The notes beneath the pieces were generated by a model. That model was not told the origin of the DNA. It saw only the letters and a list, made by a program, of their open reading frames with translations, and did not search any database. Of a stretch of DNA of 64,000 nucleotides, positions 1 through 8,073 are shown in pieces (the stretch's first letter is position 1; every line of letters starts with the position of its first letter). The translations under genes were made by a program, and so were the position numbers. The stretch spans positions 124,001-188,000 of the forward strand of contig NZ_QVLT01000002.1 in the NCBI RefSeq assembly GCF_003417065.2, given 5' to 3'. The stretch comes from Hymenobacter lapidiphilus. GTDB lineage: Bacteria; Bacteroidota; Bacteroidia; Cytophagales; Hymenobacteraceae.

Positions 1-117
1 GATGCGCAGGAGCACGAACCGGCCGCTGGCTGGCTGCCGGTTGGTTGGTACGGGGCGCGTTGAGCAGAAGTTAGCGCCCCGCTCAAACAATCCGCGCAAA
101 TCCGGCTTTATCGGCCC

Positions 118-125
118 TATCTTGC
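118..125 (+). promoter_or_regulatory. possible degenerate -7 promoter element before the APC permease
   Basis: TATCTTGC matches six of eight positions of the Bacteroidota -7 word TAnnTTTG and is followed by exactly four bases and the ATG at 130. That spacing is the same as in the better matches before ridA, rlmN, pheS and lipA. No clear -33 TTG is seen. Taken alone this is weak. Confidence 0.3.
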
Positions 126-129
126 TCCT

Positions 130-1512
130 ATGCCCGAACCCGCCGCTGCCACTGCTTCCGCCCCACTGAGCCGCCGCCTCGGGCTAGTGCAGGCCACGGC
201 CCTCAACATGATTGACATGGTGGGCATCGGGCCCTTCGTGACACTGCCGCTCGTGATGGGTTTCATGGGCCCCAACTTTCTGCTGGCCTGGATGGTGGGC
301 GCGGTCCTGAGCCTGGCCGACGGCTTTATCTGGAGCGAGCTGGGGGCGGCCCACCCCGAGGCCGGTGGCTCCTACCGCTTCCTCAAGCTGGCCTACGGCG
401 AGCATAAGTGGGGTAGGCTGATGTCGTTTCTGTATGTGTGGCAGACGCTGGTGCAGGCCCCGCTGGTGGTGGCCTCGGGCGCCATTGGCTTCGCCCAGTA
501 CTTCGCCTACCTCGTGCCGCTGCCCGAGTGGTGGCAGCCCAAGCTGGTGGCCGGCGCGGTGGTCTTACTACTCATCGGGCTGCTCTACCGCCGCATCGAA
601 GACGTGGGCCGGCTGGGTGTGGCGCTTTGGGTGGGCGTGCTGGCACTGCTGGGCTGGCTGATTTTTGGCGGCCTCACCAACGCCCATATTCCCGTCAACT
701 GGCTGCCCGAGGGCGGCATTGGGGCGCTGCCGGGCGCGCTGCTGTCGGTGGCCATGGGCCAGGCCACGGTCAAAACCATCTACTCGTACCTGGGCTACTA
801 CAACGTGTGCCATTTGGGCGGCGAGGTGAAGGAGCCCCAGAAACTCATTCCGCGCAGCATCTTCCTGAGTATAGTGGGCATCATGACGCTGTATCTGCTC
901 ATGAACTGGAGCGTGGCCTCGGTTATTCCGTGGCAGGAGGCGCGGCACTCCGAGTTTATCGTGAGCCTGTTCATCGAGAAGCTCTATGGGGCCACGGCCG
1001 CCAAAATGGCCACGGCGCTGGTGCTGTGGGTGGCCTTCGCTTCGCTGTTTGCGGTGCTGCTGGGCTACTCGCGTATCCCCTACGCGGCCGCCGCCGACGG
1101 CGAGTTTCTGCCCCTTTTCGCCCGCACCCATCCCACCAAGCACTTCCCGCACGTGTCGCTGCTGCTGCTCGGGGGCGTTGGCTTCGTGTTCAGCCTGCTG
1201 TTCCGGCTGGGCGAGGTTATCAGTGCCATCCTGGCCATGCGTATTCTGGTGCAGTTCGTGGGGCAAGCCGTAGGGCTGGTGCTGCTGCGCCGCCGCAACG
1301 GCACGGCGCACCTGCCCTTCAAAATGCCGCTGTATCCGCTGCCCGTGGTGCTGGCCGTGGTGGTGTGGCTGTGGGTGCTCGTGAGTACGGGCTGGGTTTT
1401 CGTGGTGTCGGGCCTGGCCGTTACGGCTGCCGGCGTGGGTGCCTTTTTGCTCTGGAGCCGCAAGCTCCGGCGCTGGCCTTTTGCGGAGATGCGTGAGCAG
1501 GCTTTGGACTAA
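130..1512 (+). CDS. APC superfamily amino acid permease
   Basis: A 460-residue polytopic inner-membrane protein with about twelve hydrophobic segments and short polar loops. The first helix contains the small-residue stretch MVGIGPF, typical of the substrate-binding break in helix 1 of amino acid-polyamine-organocation transporters. A second APC-like landmark is the GGSYRFLK segment after helix 2. Length and topology fit single-subunit amino acid/cation symporters or exchangers. The substrate cannot be told from sequence; amino acid or polyamine import is an inference from the family. The start at 130 gives a short hydrophilic N-terminus followed directly by helix 1. The gene is convergent with the GNAT gene 31 bp downstream. 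Confidence 0.9.
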   Translation: MPEPAAATASAPLSRRLGLVQATALNMIDMVGIGPFVTLPLVMGFMGPNFLLAWMVGAVLSLADGFIWSELGAAHPEAGGSYRFLKLAYGEHKWGRLMSFLYVWQTLVQAPLVVASGAIGFAQYFAYLVPLPEWWQPKLVAGAVVLLLIGLLYRRIEDVGRLGVALWVGVLALLGWLIFGGLTNAHIPVNWLPEGGIGALPGALLSVAMGQATVKTIYSYLGYYNVCHLGGEVKEPQKLIPRSIFLSIVGIMTLYLLMNWSVASVIPWQEARHSEFIVSLFIEKLYGATAAKMATALVLWVAFASLFAVLLGYSRIPYAAAADGEFLPLFARTHPTKHFPHVSLLLLGGVGFVFSLLFRLGEVISAILAMRILVQFVGQAVGLVLLRRRNGTAHLPFKMPLYPLPVVLAVVVWLWVLVSTGWVFVVSGLAVTAAGVGAFLLWSRKLRRWPFAEMREQALD

Positions 1513-1543
1513 CGCTGTTTCAAGCGGGGGCTGCCGGAGCTAT

Positions 1544-2050
1544 TTAATTCAGCCACTTCTCGTAGCAGAAAAAACGCAGCCCCGGCCGGAAGGCCAGCGT
1601 GATTTCGCCCGCGAACCGGTAGCCCAGCTTCGGGAACAGGCCCTGCGTGGCAGCGTTTTCAGAGTTGGTGTCCACTCGTAGCACGCACAGGCCCTGCTGC
1701 CGGGCCAGGGTTTCGGCCTGGGTTAGTAGGGCGGCCGCCACGCCGTGGCCCTGGGCTGCCGGAGCTACAGCCAGCCGGTGCGTTACGAGGGCCGGCTCGG
1801 CGAAGTCCCAGTCGGCCTGGGCGTACTCAGCATCCTGGTGGTTGTGGGTGAGGGCCGCGAAGCCCGCCAGCCGCCCATCCAGCTCCGCCACCCACAAATG
1901 GCCCGCTTCCATATCGGTCCGCAGCACGGCCTCGTTGGGGTAGTCGGCCGACCACTGGCGGTTGCCGGCGGCCTGCATCAGGGGTACCACCTGGGCCAGC
2001 AGGCTGAGCATAGCCGGCAGGTCGACGGTTGTGGCTAAGCGAAGCAGCAT
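1544..2050 (-). CDS. GNAT family N-acetyltransferase
   Basis: A 168-residue protein of the GCN5-related acetyltransferase fold, expected to transfer acetyl from acetyl-CoA to an amine. The acetyl-CoA binding motif A is visible as LAVAPAAQGHGVAAALL, matching the V-x-x-x-x-Q/R-x-x-G-x-G/A pattern, preceded by the beta strand that holds HRLAV and followed by the helix of motif B (VDTNSENAATQGLFPKLGY). The start was placed at 2050 (MLLRLATT) because the conserved N-terminal strand begins there; an upstream ATG at 2098 would add sixteen unconserved residues. The substrate is unknown. The gene is convergent with the APC permease. Confidence 0.85.
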   Translation of the reverse strand: MLLRLATTVDLPAMLSLLAQVVPLMQAAGNRQWSADYPNEAVLRTDMEAGHLWVAELDGRLAGFAALTHNHQDAEYAQADWDFAEPALVTHRLAVAPAAQGHGVAAALLTQAETLARQQGLCVLRVDTNSENAATQGLFPKLGYRFAGEITLAFRPGLRFFCYEKWLN

Positions 2051-2270
2051 AGCTAAAAGGCGGTTATAGTTTGAAAAGCTTCCAAGTCTGGGAAGCACGG
2101 CACACCGGGCAAAACAAACGGTTTGAACGTATTAAAACTTGCGGATGAGCTCGTTTTCCTGCAGAAGCTACCCCGCGCTTTTGGTAGCCACTAAGTCGGC
2201 GCTGTGCGTGAGGAGCGAAAGTGGCCTCAGAAGCGGTAGTTTCGCCCTTTGCTCCCGATTTCGTTCAGCC

Positions 2271-2331
2271 TGAAAAAACAAAGAAGTCCGGAAGAGTGCT
2301 GATTCAACGAACCAGCACTTTTCCGGACTTC
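2271..2331 (-). terminator. rho-independent terminator of the sugar dehydrogenase gene
   Basis: Two 19-nt arms (2283-2301 and 2313-2331) pair perfectly apart from one G-U pair around an 11-nt loop. On the minus strand the stem is followed by a T-rich tract (complement of the A-rich 2271-2282). It lies 16 bp past the stop of the gene that ends at 2347. Confidence 0.85.
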
Positions 2332-2346
2332 TCAGTTCCGCACGGT

Positions 2347-5300
2347 TTACTCTACCACCAGCCGGCGGCTCAGCAGCATACCCTCAGCAAGTAGCCGGAT
2401 GGTGTAGAGGCCGGCCGGCAGCGCCGCCGTGGGGAGTTCCGTTTCGTTGTGGCCGGGGCTGAGGTTCCAGTCCAGCACCGTCCCCACGCGCCGGCCCAGG
2501 CCGTCGAGCACTTCCAGGCGCACCTGCCGGGCCGCCGAAGCCTCCACCGACAGCGTTACCCGGGAGCCACGGGCCGGGTTGGGGTACACGGTCAACTCCC
2601 GCGCAGCAGTTTGGGCGGCCGCCGGGGCCGCGGTCAGCCGGCCGCCGGCCGTTACGCTGCTCGGCTGTAGCAGCCACTGCTGGTTGGGGTTGCCGTGTCT
2701 GGTCCATTGAATAACGGCCGCACCGTCGGCCGTGCTTACGCCATTCACGTCAATTGCCTGGCCGGTGGCCACATTCAGCAGCAGGAAATAGCCGTCAGAA
2801 GCCGCCTCTAGCCGCCACTGCTGATTCAGGGCCCCGCTCATCAGGGTTTGCTGCTGGAGTTGGGTGCCGGCCGTGGTTGTGGAACCGGGCACGGTCAGGG
2901 CTTTGCCGCTGGCCTGGCTAACCAGCGTGTAGGTGTTGTTGGCCACGAATTGCAGGTTCCAGGCCTGGCCGCTGCTGGTATTGATGGTGTACTGTTGCAG
3001 CAGGGCTCCTTCGGCCGAGGTGCCGCCCGGCACATCGAGGGCTTTGCCGCTGTGGCGGACCACCAGTTGATATACGCCCGCCGCTACCGGCCCGGTGGGT
3101 GCATCGGCGGCCCGTGCCAGGGAGGCGGCCGGCAGTACCTGCTTGCTCAGGCCCGGCCCGGCGTAGCTGGCCACCAGCACCTGCTGGCCGGTTTTCTCAA
3201 AGAACGTAATGGTCAGCGCGTGCAGGCCGGCTTTCAGCCCAATCGTGCCCGATTGTTCCCGGGCCGCGTGCAGCCCGTCGTTGTTCACCACCAGCGTGGA
3301 GCCAATCAGCAGCTGGGAGCCGTCGTCGGAGTTGAGGTAGAAGGTGTACTGCCCGTCGGTGGGCACGCGCACGTAGCCGCTGTAGCGTAGCGCGAAGTTG
3401 TCGTTGCGGTTGCGCGGGGCCAGCGTTACTTCGGCCACGGTGCCCGATTTTACGGGCGTGAGGCTGCTGAAAGTGGGCAGCGCGTTCCAGCTGCCTTCAT
3501 AGTAAGCATACTGGAGGCCGGCTACGGTAGCGGCGGGCATGTCGGCGGCGCGCAAAGTGGGCACCACCCGGAAGCTGGCCGTGAAGGTGGTGTTGGCAGC
3601 GGGCGTGGGAAGGGTCTGGGTGGCGCTGCCGCCCTGGCTCCAGCCCGTAAACTCATACGTTACGCCATTCACGGTCTGGGGCGAAACCACGCCTAATGTC
3701 CGCAACACGCCCTGCACGCCCAGCACCGCCACGGGGGCCGTAACGGGTTGCCCATCCAAGGTTAGCCGCAGGCCGGCGGGGCTGGTAGCCAGCGTGAAGG
3801 TGCTGGTGCGCGGGTAGATGTCGCGCTGCACGGTGGTGCTCAGGCCCCGGGAATCGGTAACGGTGAGGTAGAGGCGGTACCAGACGTTGGCGGCCGTTTC
3901 GCCGGTGTTGGGAATAGCGAAGGTGCCCGTTTTGGCTCCCTGGTTGAAGGGCGTACCGTCGTGTACGTGCTGGTCATGGTGAAAATCAACCCGCCAGCTA
4001 AAGGCGCTGGCCGGCAGCGCGCCATCCTCGGCGTCGGTGGCCGCACCCGAAAAAGCGAGGGTGGTACCGGCCACGTAGGTAACCGAATCGGCGGGCGTCA
4101 GGATTTGGGCCGTGGGGGCCAAGTTGGGGGCCGTAACGCGGAGCCGGGCCGCCGCGCTGGTGGCGCTACCGGCCGCGTTGCTCACCACGGCCCGGTACTG
4201 GCCCGAGTCGGCGGCCACCACGCTGGCAATGATGTAGGTAGCGGCCGTGGCCCCGCCAATATTCACGCCGTTCTTCTGCCACTGGTAGCCCAGCGGGCCC
4301 GTGCCCGAGGCGCTGACCGTGAAGCTGGCCGTCTGGCCCGGGGCCACGCTTACGTTGGCGGGCTGGCCGGTAATGGCCGGGGCCGCGGCCACCGAGTACA
4401 CTACTTTATAGAGCGTACCCGCGCTCCGGCTCAGGTAGTAGAGGTTGCCATCCGGTCCGGTAGTCAGGGCGAGGGCGTTGCCGGGCAGGCCGGTGGCGAA
4501 GGCCGAGCGCACCGCCGCGCCGCCCGACAGGTCAATGTAATTAATCCACTGGTTGCACAGGTCCTGGTAGAAGTACTTGCCCTGCAGCTGAGCCGGGTAG
4601 GTAGTGGTGGCCGGGTTGAAGAAGGTGCCGCCCGTAATAGCGCAGCCCTTGCCGTCGCCCGAGCCGTGGGGATAGGCAAATACCGGCCCCGTTACTCCGG
4701 CCGCCGTGGTGGCTCCCTCGGTAGCGGGCCAGCCAAAATTCACCCCGCTCGTGCTGGCATCATTGATTTCCTCCCAGGTGTTCTGGCCCACGTCGTTCAC
4801 GAAAATGCGCCCCGTACCGGGCTGCACCGCGAAGGTGTAGGGGTTGCGCAGGCCGTAGCTCCACACCCGCTTTTTCTGTTCGCTGCCGCTGGCAAAGGGG
4901 TTGCCGGCCGGCACGCTGCCATCGGGGTTGAGGCGCAGGATTTTGCCGTGGTAGGTGTCGAGGTTTTGGGCGTTGCTGGGCGTGGCGTTTTCGCCCACCG
5001 CCACATAGAGCTTGCCATCGAGGCCGAAGTGCATGGCCCCGCCGTTGTGGTTGGTGGCCGAGCTGAGCGGGTCGAGGTCGAGCACCACGGTTTCGCTGCC
5101 GGCCACAGCCACGTCGCCGACGGCCGTGAAGCGGCTGATGCGGTTATGCAGCGGGGCGGTGCTCACCGTGTAGTAGAGGTACACGTACTGGTTGACGGCA
5201 AAATTCGGGTCGAGCTCCACGCCAATCAGGCCCCGCTCGCCGCTCGAATTCACGCTCAACTGCACGAAGGGCATGGGCAGCAGCCCTCCGTTCTTAATAA

Positions 5301-5535
5301 CGCGCAGCTTGCCGCCCTGCTCGGCCACGAAAATGCGCCCGTCGGGGGCGAAAGTCAGTGCGGTGGGGTTGCTGATGCCGCTGCTAACTGCTACTTGGTT
5401 GAAACCTGTTGGAAACGACTGCCCCCACCCGGTGAAGGCCAGTAGCAAACCTAAAAGCAGGAGCAGAAAAAAACGCTCACCCGTCGAGGGGCGCGAACGG
5501 TGGCCCGTCCGCAGAATAGTTGCAGCTGTTTTCAT
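2347..5535 (-). CDS. secreted PQQ-type sugar dehydrogenase with Ig, PA14, ricin-lectin and T9SS sorting domains
   Basis: A 1,062-residue exported multidomain protein. Residues 1-39 form a signal peptide ending near GWGQS. Residues about 45-380 are a glucose/sorbosone dehydrogenase beta-propeller: GERGLIGVELDP, the NHNGG motif, YVAVGEN, YGLRNPY and GVNFGWP are typical of the PQQ-dependent soluble aldose dehydrogenase family. An Ig-like domain follows (about 385-470, YQWQKNG...DSGQY), then a PKD/beta-sandwich region with DFHHDQHVHDG (about 475-660), a PA14 domain (about 670-800, YTFYLNSDDGSQLLI), a ricin-B-like lectin domain with repeated QQW/QAW motifs (about 815-960) and a C-terminal T9SS tail (VYPNPARG to the end). 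Inference: the protein oxidises sugars or binds polysaccharide at the cell surface. Monocistronic, with its own terminator. Confidence 0.9.
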   Translation of the reverse strand: MKTAATILRTGHRSRPSTGERFFLLLLLGLLLAFTGWGQSFPTGFNQVAVSSGISNPTALTFAPDGRIFVAEQGGKLRVIKNGGLLPMPFVQLSVNSSGERGLIGVELDPNFAVNQYVYLYYTVSTAPLHNRISRFTAVGDVAVAGSETVVLDLDPLSSATNHNGGAMHFGLDGKLYVAVGENATPSNAQNLDTYHGKILRLNPDGSVPAGNPFASGSEQKKRVWSYGLRNPYTFAVQPGTGRIFVNDVGQNTWEEINDASTSGVNFGWPATEGATTAAGVTGPVFAYPHGSGDGKGCAITGGTFFNPATTTYPAQLQGKYFYQDLCNQWINYIDLSGGAAVRSAFATGLPGNALALTTGPDGNLYYLSRSAGTLYKVVYSVAAAPAITGQPANVSVAPGQTASFTVSASGTGPLGYQWQKNGVNIGGATAATYIIASVVAADSGQYRAVVSNAAGSATSAAARLRVTAPNLAPTAQILTPADSVTYVAGTTLAFSGAATDAEDGALPASAFSWRVDFHHDQHVHDGTPFNQGAKTGTFAIPNTGETAANVWYRLYLTVTDSRGLSTTVQRDIYPRTSTFTLATSPAGLRLTLDGQPVTAPVAVLGVQGVLRTLGVVSPQTVNGVTYEFTGWSQGGSATQTLPTPAANTTFTASFRVVPTLRAADMPAATVAGLQYAYYEGSWNALPTFSSLTPVKSGTVAEVTLAPRNRNDNFALRYSGYVRVPTDGQYTFYLNSDDGSQLLIGSTLVVNNDGLHAAREQSGTIGLKAGLHALTITFFEKTGQQVLVASYAGPGLSKQVLPAASLARAADAPTGPVAAGVYQLVVRHSGKALDVPGGTSAEGALLQQYTINTSSGQAWNLQFVANNTYTLVSQASGKALTVPGSTTTAGTQLQQQTLMSGALNQQWRLEAASDGYFLLLNVATGQAIDVNGVSTADGAAVIQWTRHGNPNQQWLLQPSSVTAGGRLTAAPAAAQTAARELTVYPNPARGSRVTLSVEASAARQVRLEVLDGLGRRVGTVLDWNLSPGHNETELPTAALPAGLYTIRLLAEGMLLSRRLVVE

Positions 5536-5874
5536 GGTGATGGAAGTAAGAGTGGAGCATAAAAAGGAAGAATGAAAAGCAGAAGAAGGAAAGCCCGGCC
5601 GTATAATCCCGGCCGGACCTCAGTGGCCCCGGCCGGCAACGCATTGCCCGTACCTGCAGGGTAAGCCGCTGTCAATGATGAGCTTAAAGCCCTATTGAAG
5701 GAGTTTCTTAGGGAAGATACCTAAACAAAACCCGCAGCCCCGACCCCGCCACGGGCGGCTGGACAGCCAACCCCCAAGGCGCTCCGCATCGGCCGGTTCG
5801 CCGGCCTGAAAGCACAAAAAAATGAACGTACCAAAGGGTACGTTCATGGGAGCGACAACAGAAAACCGGCAGAA
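5536..5874. other. 339-bp intergenic region between hemB and the sugar dehydrogenase gene
   Basis: I see no coding potential here. The distal end holds the hemB terminator (5816-5847). The rest is upstream DNA of the sugar dehydrogenase gene on the minus strand; no convincing TAnnTTTG element was found in it. Several short GGCCGG/CCGGCC clusters occur around 5596-5640 and 5790-5810 but form no clean long stem. Confidence 0.6.
5816..5847 (-). terminator. rho-independent terminator of hemB
   Basis: Perfect 11-nt arms (5822-5832 and 5837-5847) with a 4-nt loop. On the minus strand they are followed by seven T residues (complement of the A-run 5816-5822). The stem lies 28 bp past the hemB stop. 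Confidence 0.92.
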
Positions 5875-6879
5875 TTATCCCCGGCGTAGCACCTCGGCGG
5901 CTTCCTTGGCGAAGTAGGTCAGGATGGCGTCGGCGCCGGCGCGCTTGATGCTGAGCAGCACTTCCATCATGGTCTTTTCGCCGTCGAGCCAGCCCTGCTG
6001 GGCGGCGGCTTTCACCATGGCGTACTCGCCGCTCACGTTGTAGGCCGTGACGGGCAGGTTCGTATTGTTTTTTACATCCATAATCACGTCGAGGTAGCTC
6101 AGGGCGGGCTTTACCATCACCATATCAGCGCCTTCCTGCTCGTCGAGAGCTAACTCGCGCAGGGCTTCGCGGCGGTTGGCCGGGTTCATCTGGTAGCTTT
6201 TCTTATCGCCTTTTTTGGGGGCCGAATCCAGCGCGTCGCGGAAGGGGCCGTAGAAGGCCGAGGCGTACTTGGCCGTGTAGCTCATGATGCTCACGTGCGA
6301 AAACGCGTTGCTATCGAGCACCTCCCGAATCCAGGCCACGCGGCCGTCCATCATATCGCTCGGGCCGATGATGTCGGCGCCAGCGCGGGCCTGGGCCAGG
6401 GCCATCTGGCCGAGCACTTCCAGCGAGGCGTCATTGAGAATTTCGCCCGACTCGGCATCCACCACGCCGTCGTGGCCGTCGGAAGAGTAGGGGTCCATGG
6501 CCACATCGGTCATCAGCACGACGTCGGGAAATTGCCGCCGGATGTCGGCCACCGTTTTCAAGTAGAGCCCCTCGGGGTTGGCCGACTCGCGGGCCAGCCG
6601 GTCCTTCAGCCCGTCGTTGATGCTCGGAAACGGGGCGAACGAGTTGATGCCCAGCTCTACGCACTGCCCGATTTCATCGATGATGCGGTCGGCCGAAAAC
6701 CGGAAAATACCGGGCATCGACTTCACTTCCACGTGCTGGTTCTGGCCTTCAATGAGAAAGAGTGGGAAGATGAAATCGTGGGTGGTAAGGCGGGTTTCCT
6801 GCACCATGTCGCGGATTACCTGCGACTTGCGGTTGCGGCGCGGACGGTGGGTGGGTACTTGGGGCATGGACATTTTCAC
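5875..6879 (-). CDS. hemB: porphobilinogen synthase (delta-aminolevulinic acid dehydratase)
   Basis: A 334-residue cytosolic enzyme that condenses two 5-aminolevulinate molecules to porphobilinogen in haem/tetrapyrrole synthesis. Family landmarks run the full length: FPLFLIEG near the N-terminus, LMTDVAMDPYSSDGHDG (the metal/allosteric region), the active-site lysine region (MSYTAKYASAFYGPFRDA) and the second lysine region DMVMVKPALSYLDV, then YNVSGEYAM. The length is normal for the family. The metal-site segment has Asp/Ser rather than the Cys triad of zinc enzymes, which suggests a magnesium-type enzyme. A TACCTTTG promoter lies about 28 bp upstream and a strong terminator follows, so the gene is probably monocistronic. 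Confidence 0.97.
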   Translation of the reverse strand: MKMSMPQVPTHRPRRNRKSQVIRDMVQETRLTTHDFIFPLFLIEGQNQHVEVKSMPGIFRFSADRIIDEIGQCVELGINSFAPFPSINDGLKDRLARESANPEGLYLKTVADIRRQFPDVVLMTDVAMDPYSSDGHDGVVDAESGEILNDASLEVLGQMALAQARAGADIIGPSDMMDGRVAWIREVLDSNAFSHVSIMSYTAKYASAFYGPFRDALDSAPKKGDKKSYQMNPANRREALRELALDEQEGADMVMVKPALSYLDVIMDVKNNTNLPVTAYNVSGEYAMVKAAAQQGWLDGEKTMMEVLLSIKRAGADAILTYFAKEAAEVLRRG

Positions 6880-6907
6880 TTGATAAGACCGGATAGAACA
6901 ACCGCCG

Positions 6908-6915
6908 CAAAGGTA
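6908..6915 (-). promoter_or_regulatory. -7 promoter element of hemB
   Basis: The minus strand reads TACCTTTG, an exact match to the Bacteroidota TAnnTTTG word, 28 bp before the hemB start. It predicts a leader of roughly 20-25 nt. Confidence 0.65.
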
Positions 6916-6961
6916 AGGTTGCGCGAGCCCCCATACCCAATGGCCGGGCTTCAGTGGCGGC

Positions 6962-7501
6962 TCACATATTAAAGAACTCCTGAAACACCTCTAGCCAAGC
7001 CTGCCGCCCGCCCAGGCCCAGCACCACGAAATAGTAGCCCAGCAGCACCAGCACCGCCCCCACGCCCAGCCCCAGCCAGCCGCCGAGCAGGATGCCGCCC
7101 ACCACGCCTGCCACCACCAGCGCCGCGCCCAGCAGCCAGTGCAGCGTGTCGCGGTGGGCGGCGTGGGTGGTAGTTTCGGGCCGGCTAGTCCGCACGGAAG
7201 TCAATGACCCGAGCCGGGCAGCTGCCCGCTTCAACCGCCGCCCCGCGGGCCGAGCGGGCGCTTCTGCGGGCGCAACTGCGGCGTTGGATACTGGTGCCGC
7301 AAGCGGGCTGGCGGCCAGTGCAACGGGTCCTGCCGGAGCCACCAGCGGCCTTTCTGCCGGTGAAACGGGAGAAACCGGAGCCGCCGTCGAAACAGGCTCC
7401 GCCGCTGCCGGCCGAAACGAAAATACGGCCTGCTCGCTGCGGCAGCCTGCGGCCAGCAGCAGCCCGGCCACCCACCAGCGCCCACGAAGGAGTTTGTGCA
7501 T
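6962..7501 (-). CDS. hypothetical lipoprotein with a C-terminal membrane hairpin
   Basis: A 179-residue protein of no recognised family. The N-terminus is a lipoprotein signal with lipobox LAAGC at about residue 19. Residues about 30-100 are a low-complexity Ala/Pro/Val linker, and residues about 120-165 are two closely spaced Gly/Leu/Val-rich hydrophobic segments (VVAGVVGGILLGGWLGLG and VGAVLVLLGYYFVVLGLGG), followed by a short amphipathic tail. The architecture suggests a lipid-anchored, membrane-inserted small envelope protein. It could be co-oriented with the small lipoprotein gene upstream (7591-7824), but a terminator-like hairpin separates them. Function unknown. Confidence 0.7.
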   Translation of the reverse strand: MHKLLRGRWWVAGLLLAAGCRSEQAVFSFRPAAAEPVSTAAPVSPVSPAERPLVAPAGPVALAASPLAAPVSNAAVAPAEAPARPAGRRLKRAAARLGSLTSVRTSRPETTTHAAHRDTLHWLLGAALVVAGVVGGILLGGWLGLGVGAVLVLLGYYFVVLGLGGRQAWLEVFQEFFNM

Positions 7502-7509
7502 GGCCGCAA

Positions 7510-7560
7510 GATAAAAACAAACCGCGGCGGCCCCCGTTTCCAGAAGCCGCCGCCGCGGTT
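7510..7560 (-). terminator. rho-independent terminator of the small lipoprotein gene
   Basis: Arms 7520-7531 and 7549-7560 (AACCGCGGCGGC and its complement) form a 12-bp GC-rich stem. On the minus strand it is followed by a T-rich tract, the complement of the A-rich 7510-7519. It lies between the gene ending at 7591 and the start at 7501. Confidence 0.75.
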
Positions 7561-7590
7561 CAATAACTCAGCAGCGCCAGCCTGCGCCTG

Positions 7591-7824
7591 CTACCGGCCA
7601 AACAGGGCCGCCTCTCCGGCCGGCAGTACTGCCCGGGTGGCCTGTGGCCCCTGCGAATCATGCAGCAATACCACCGTTCCGGCCGAATCGGCGGGCGTGT
7701 ACTCAGGCAGCAAAACAAACGTACCGGCCGGCTGGGCCGCCAGGGCCAGGCGGCTGGTTTGGCAGCTGGCCAACGAGGTAGCAGCAGCAATACCAGCAAG
7801 CAGTAACAGGCGGAAAGAACGCAT
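7591..7824 (-). CDS. small hypothetical lipoprotein
   Basis: A 77-residue protein with a hydrophobic signal segment and a lipobox-like LASC at about residues 18-21, followed by a short mature domain of some 55 residues with no recognised motif. The coding call rests on the clear signal peptide, the ATG start, and a terminator directly downstream. Function unknown; an outer-membrane or periplasmic lipid-anchored location is inferred. Confidence 0.65.
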   Translation of the reverse strand: MRSFRLLLLAGIAAATSLASCQTSRLALAAQPAGTFVLLPEYTPADSAGTVVLLHDSQGPQATRAVLPAGEAALFGR

Positions 7825-8017
7825 AGCAGTAGTTGTTTGGGAGGGTAGTGAGACAAAAGTACTGGCCCCACAGGCTGCTTGCCGGCTTCTTCGTTCAACA
7901 TTAGGTTGTGCACCACCAATTTCCCGAAATTGTCGGTGGCGGTTCTGCCCGTCCGATGAACAGACTGCTTACCACGACGAACGGCCCACCTGCTGGCGGG
8001 CCTGTGTGGTAAGCAGC

Positions 8018-8056
8018 CCGGGCTGCCGCGCAACTCTGTGTTGCGCGACAGCCCGG
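8018..8056 (-). terminator. stem-loop downstream of rocD
   Basis: Arms 8018-8034 and 8040-8056 form a 17-bp stem with one mismatch and a 5-nt loop, 18 bp past the rocD stop. There is no T-run after the stem on the minus strand, so it may act as a 3' stabiliser or a weak terminator. Confidence 0.5.
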
Positions 8057-8073
8057 CTTAGTTACTGTTGCTG

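Noticed and set aside
3961..5445. A 494-residue plus-strand ORF opposite the sugar dehydrogenase gene
   Set aside because: It is a shadow: the minus strand encodes an unmistakable multidomain protein, and the plus-strand product is a Gly/Arg/His/Ala-rich chain with no motif. Open antisense frames are expected at this GC content.
7560..8033. A 157-residue minus-strand ORF around the small lipoprotein gene
   Set aside because: The shorter ORF 7591-7824 has a lipobox signal; the long one overlaps it in another frame and is biased in Arg and Pro.
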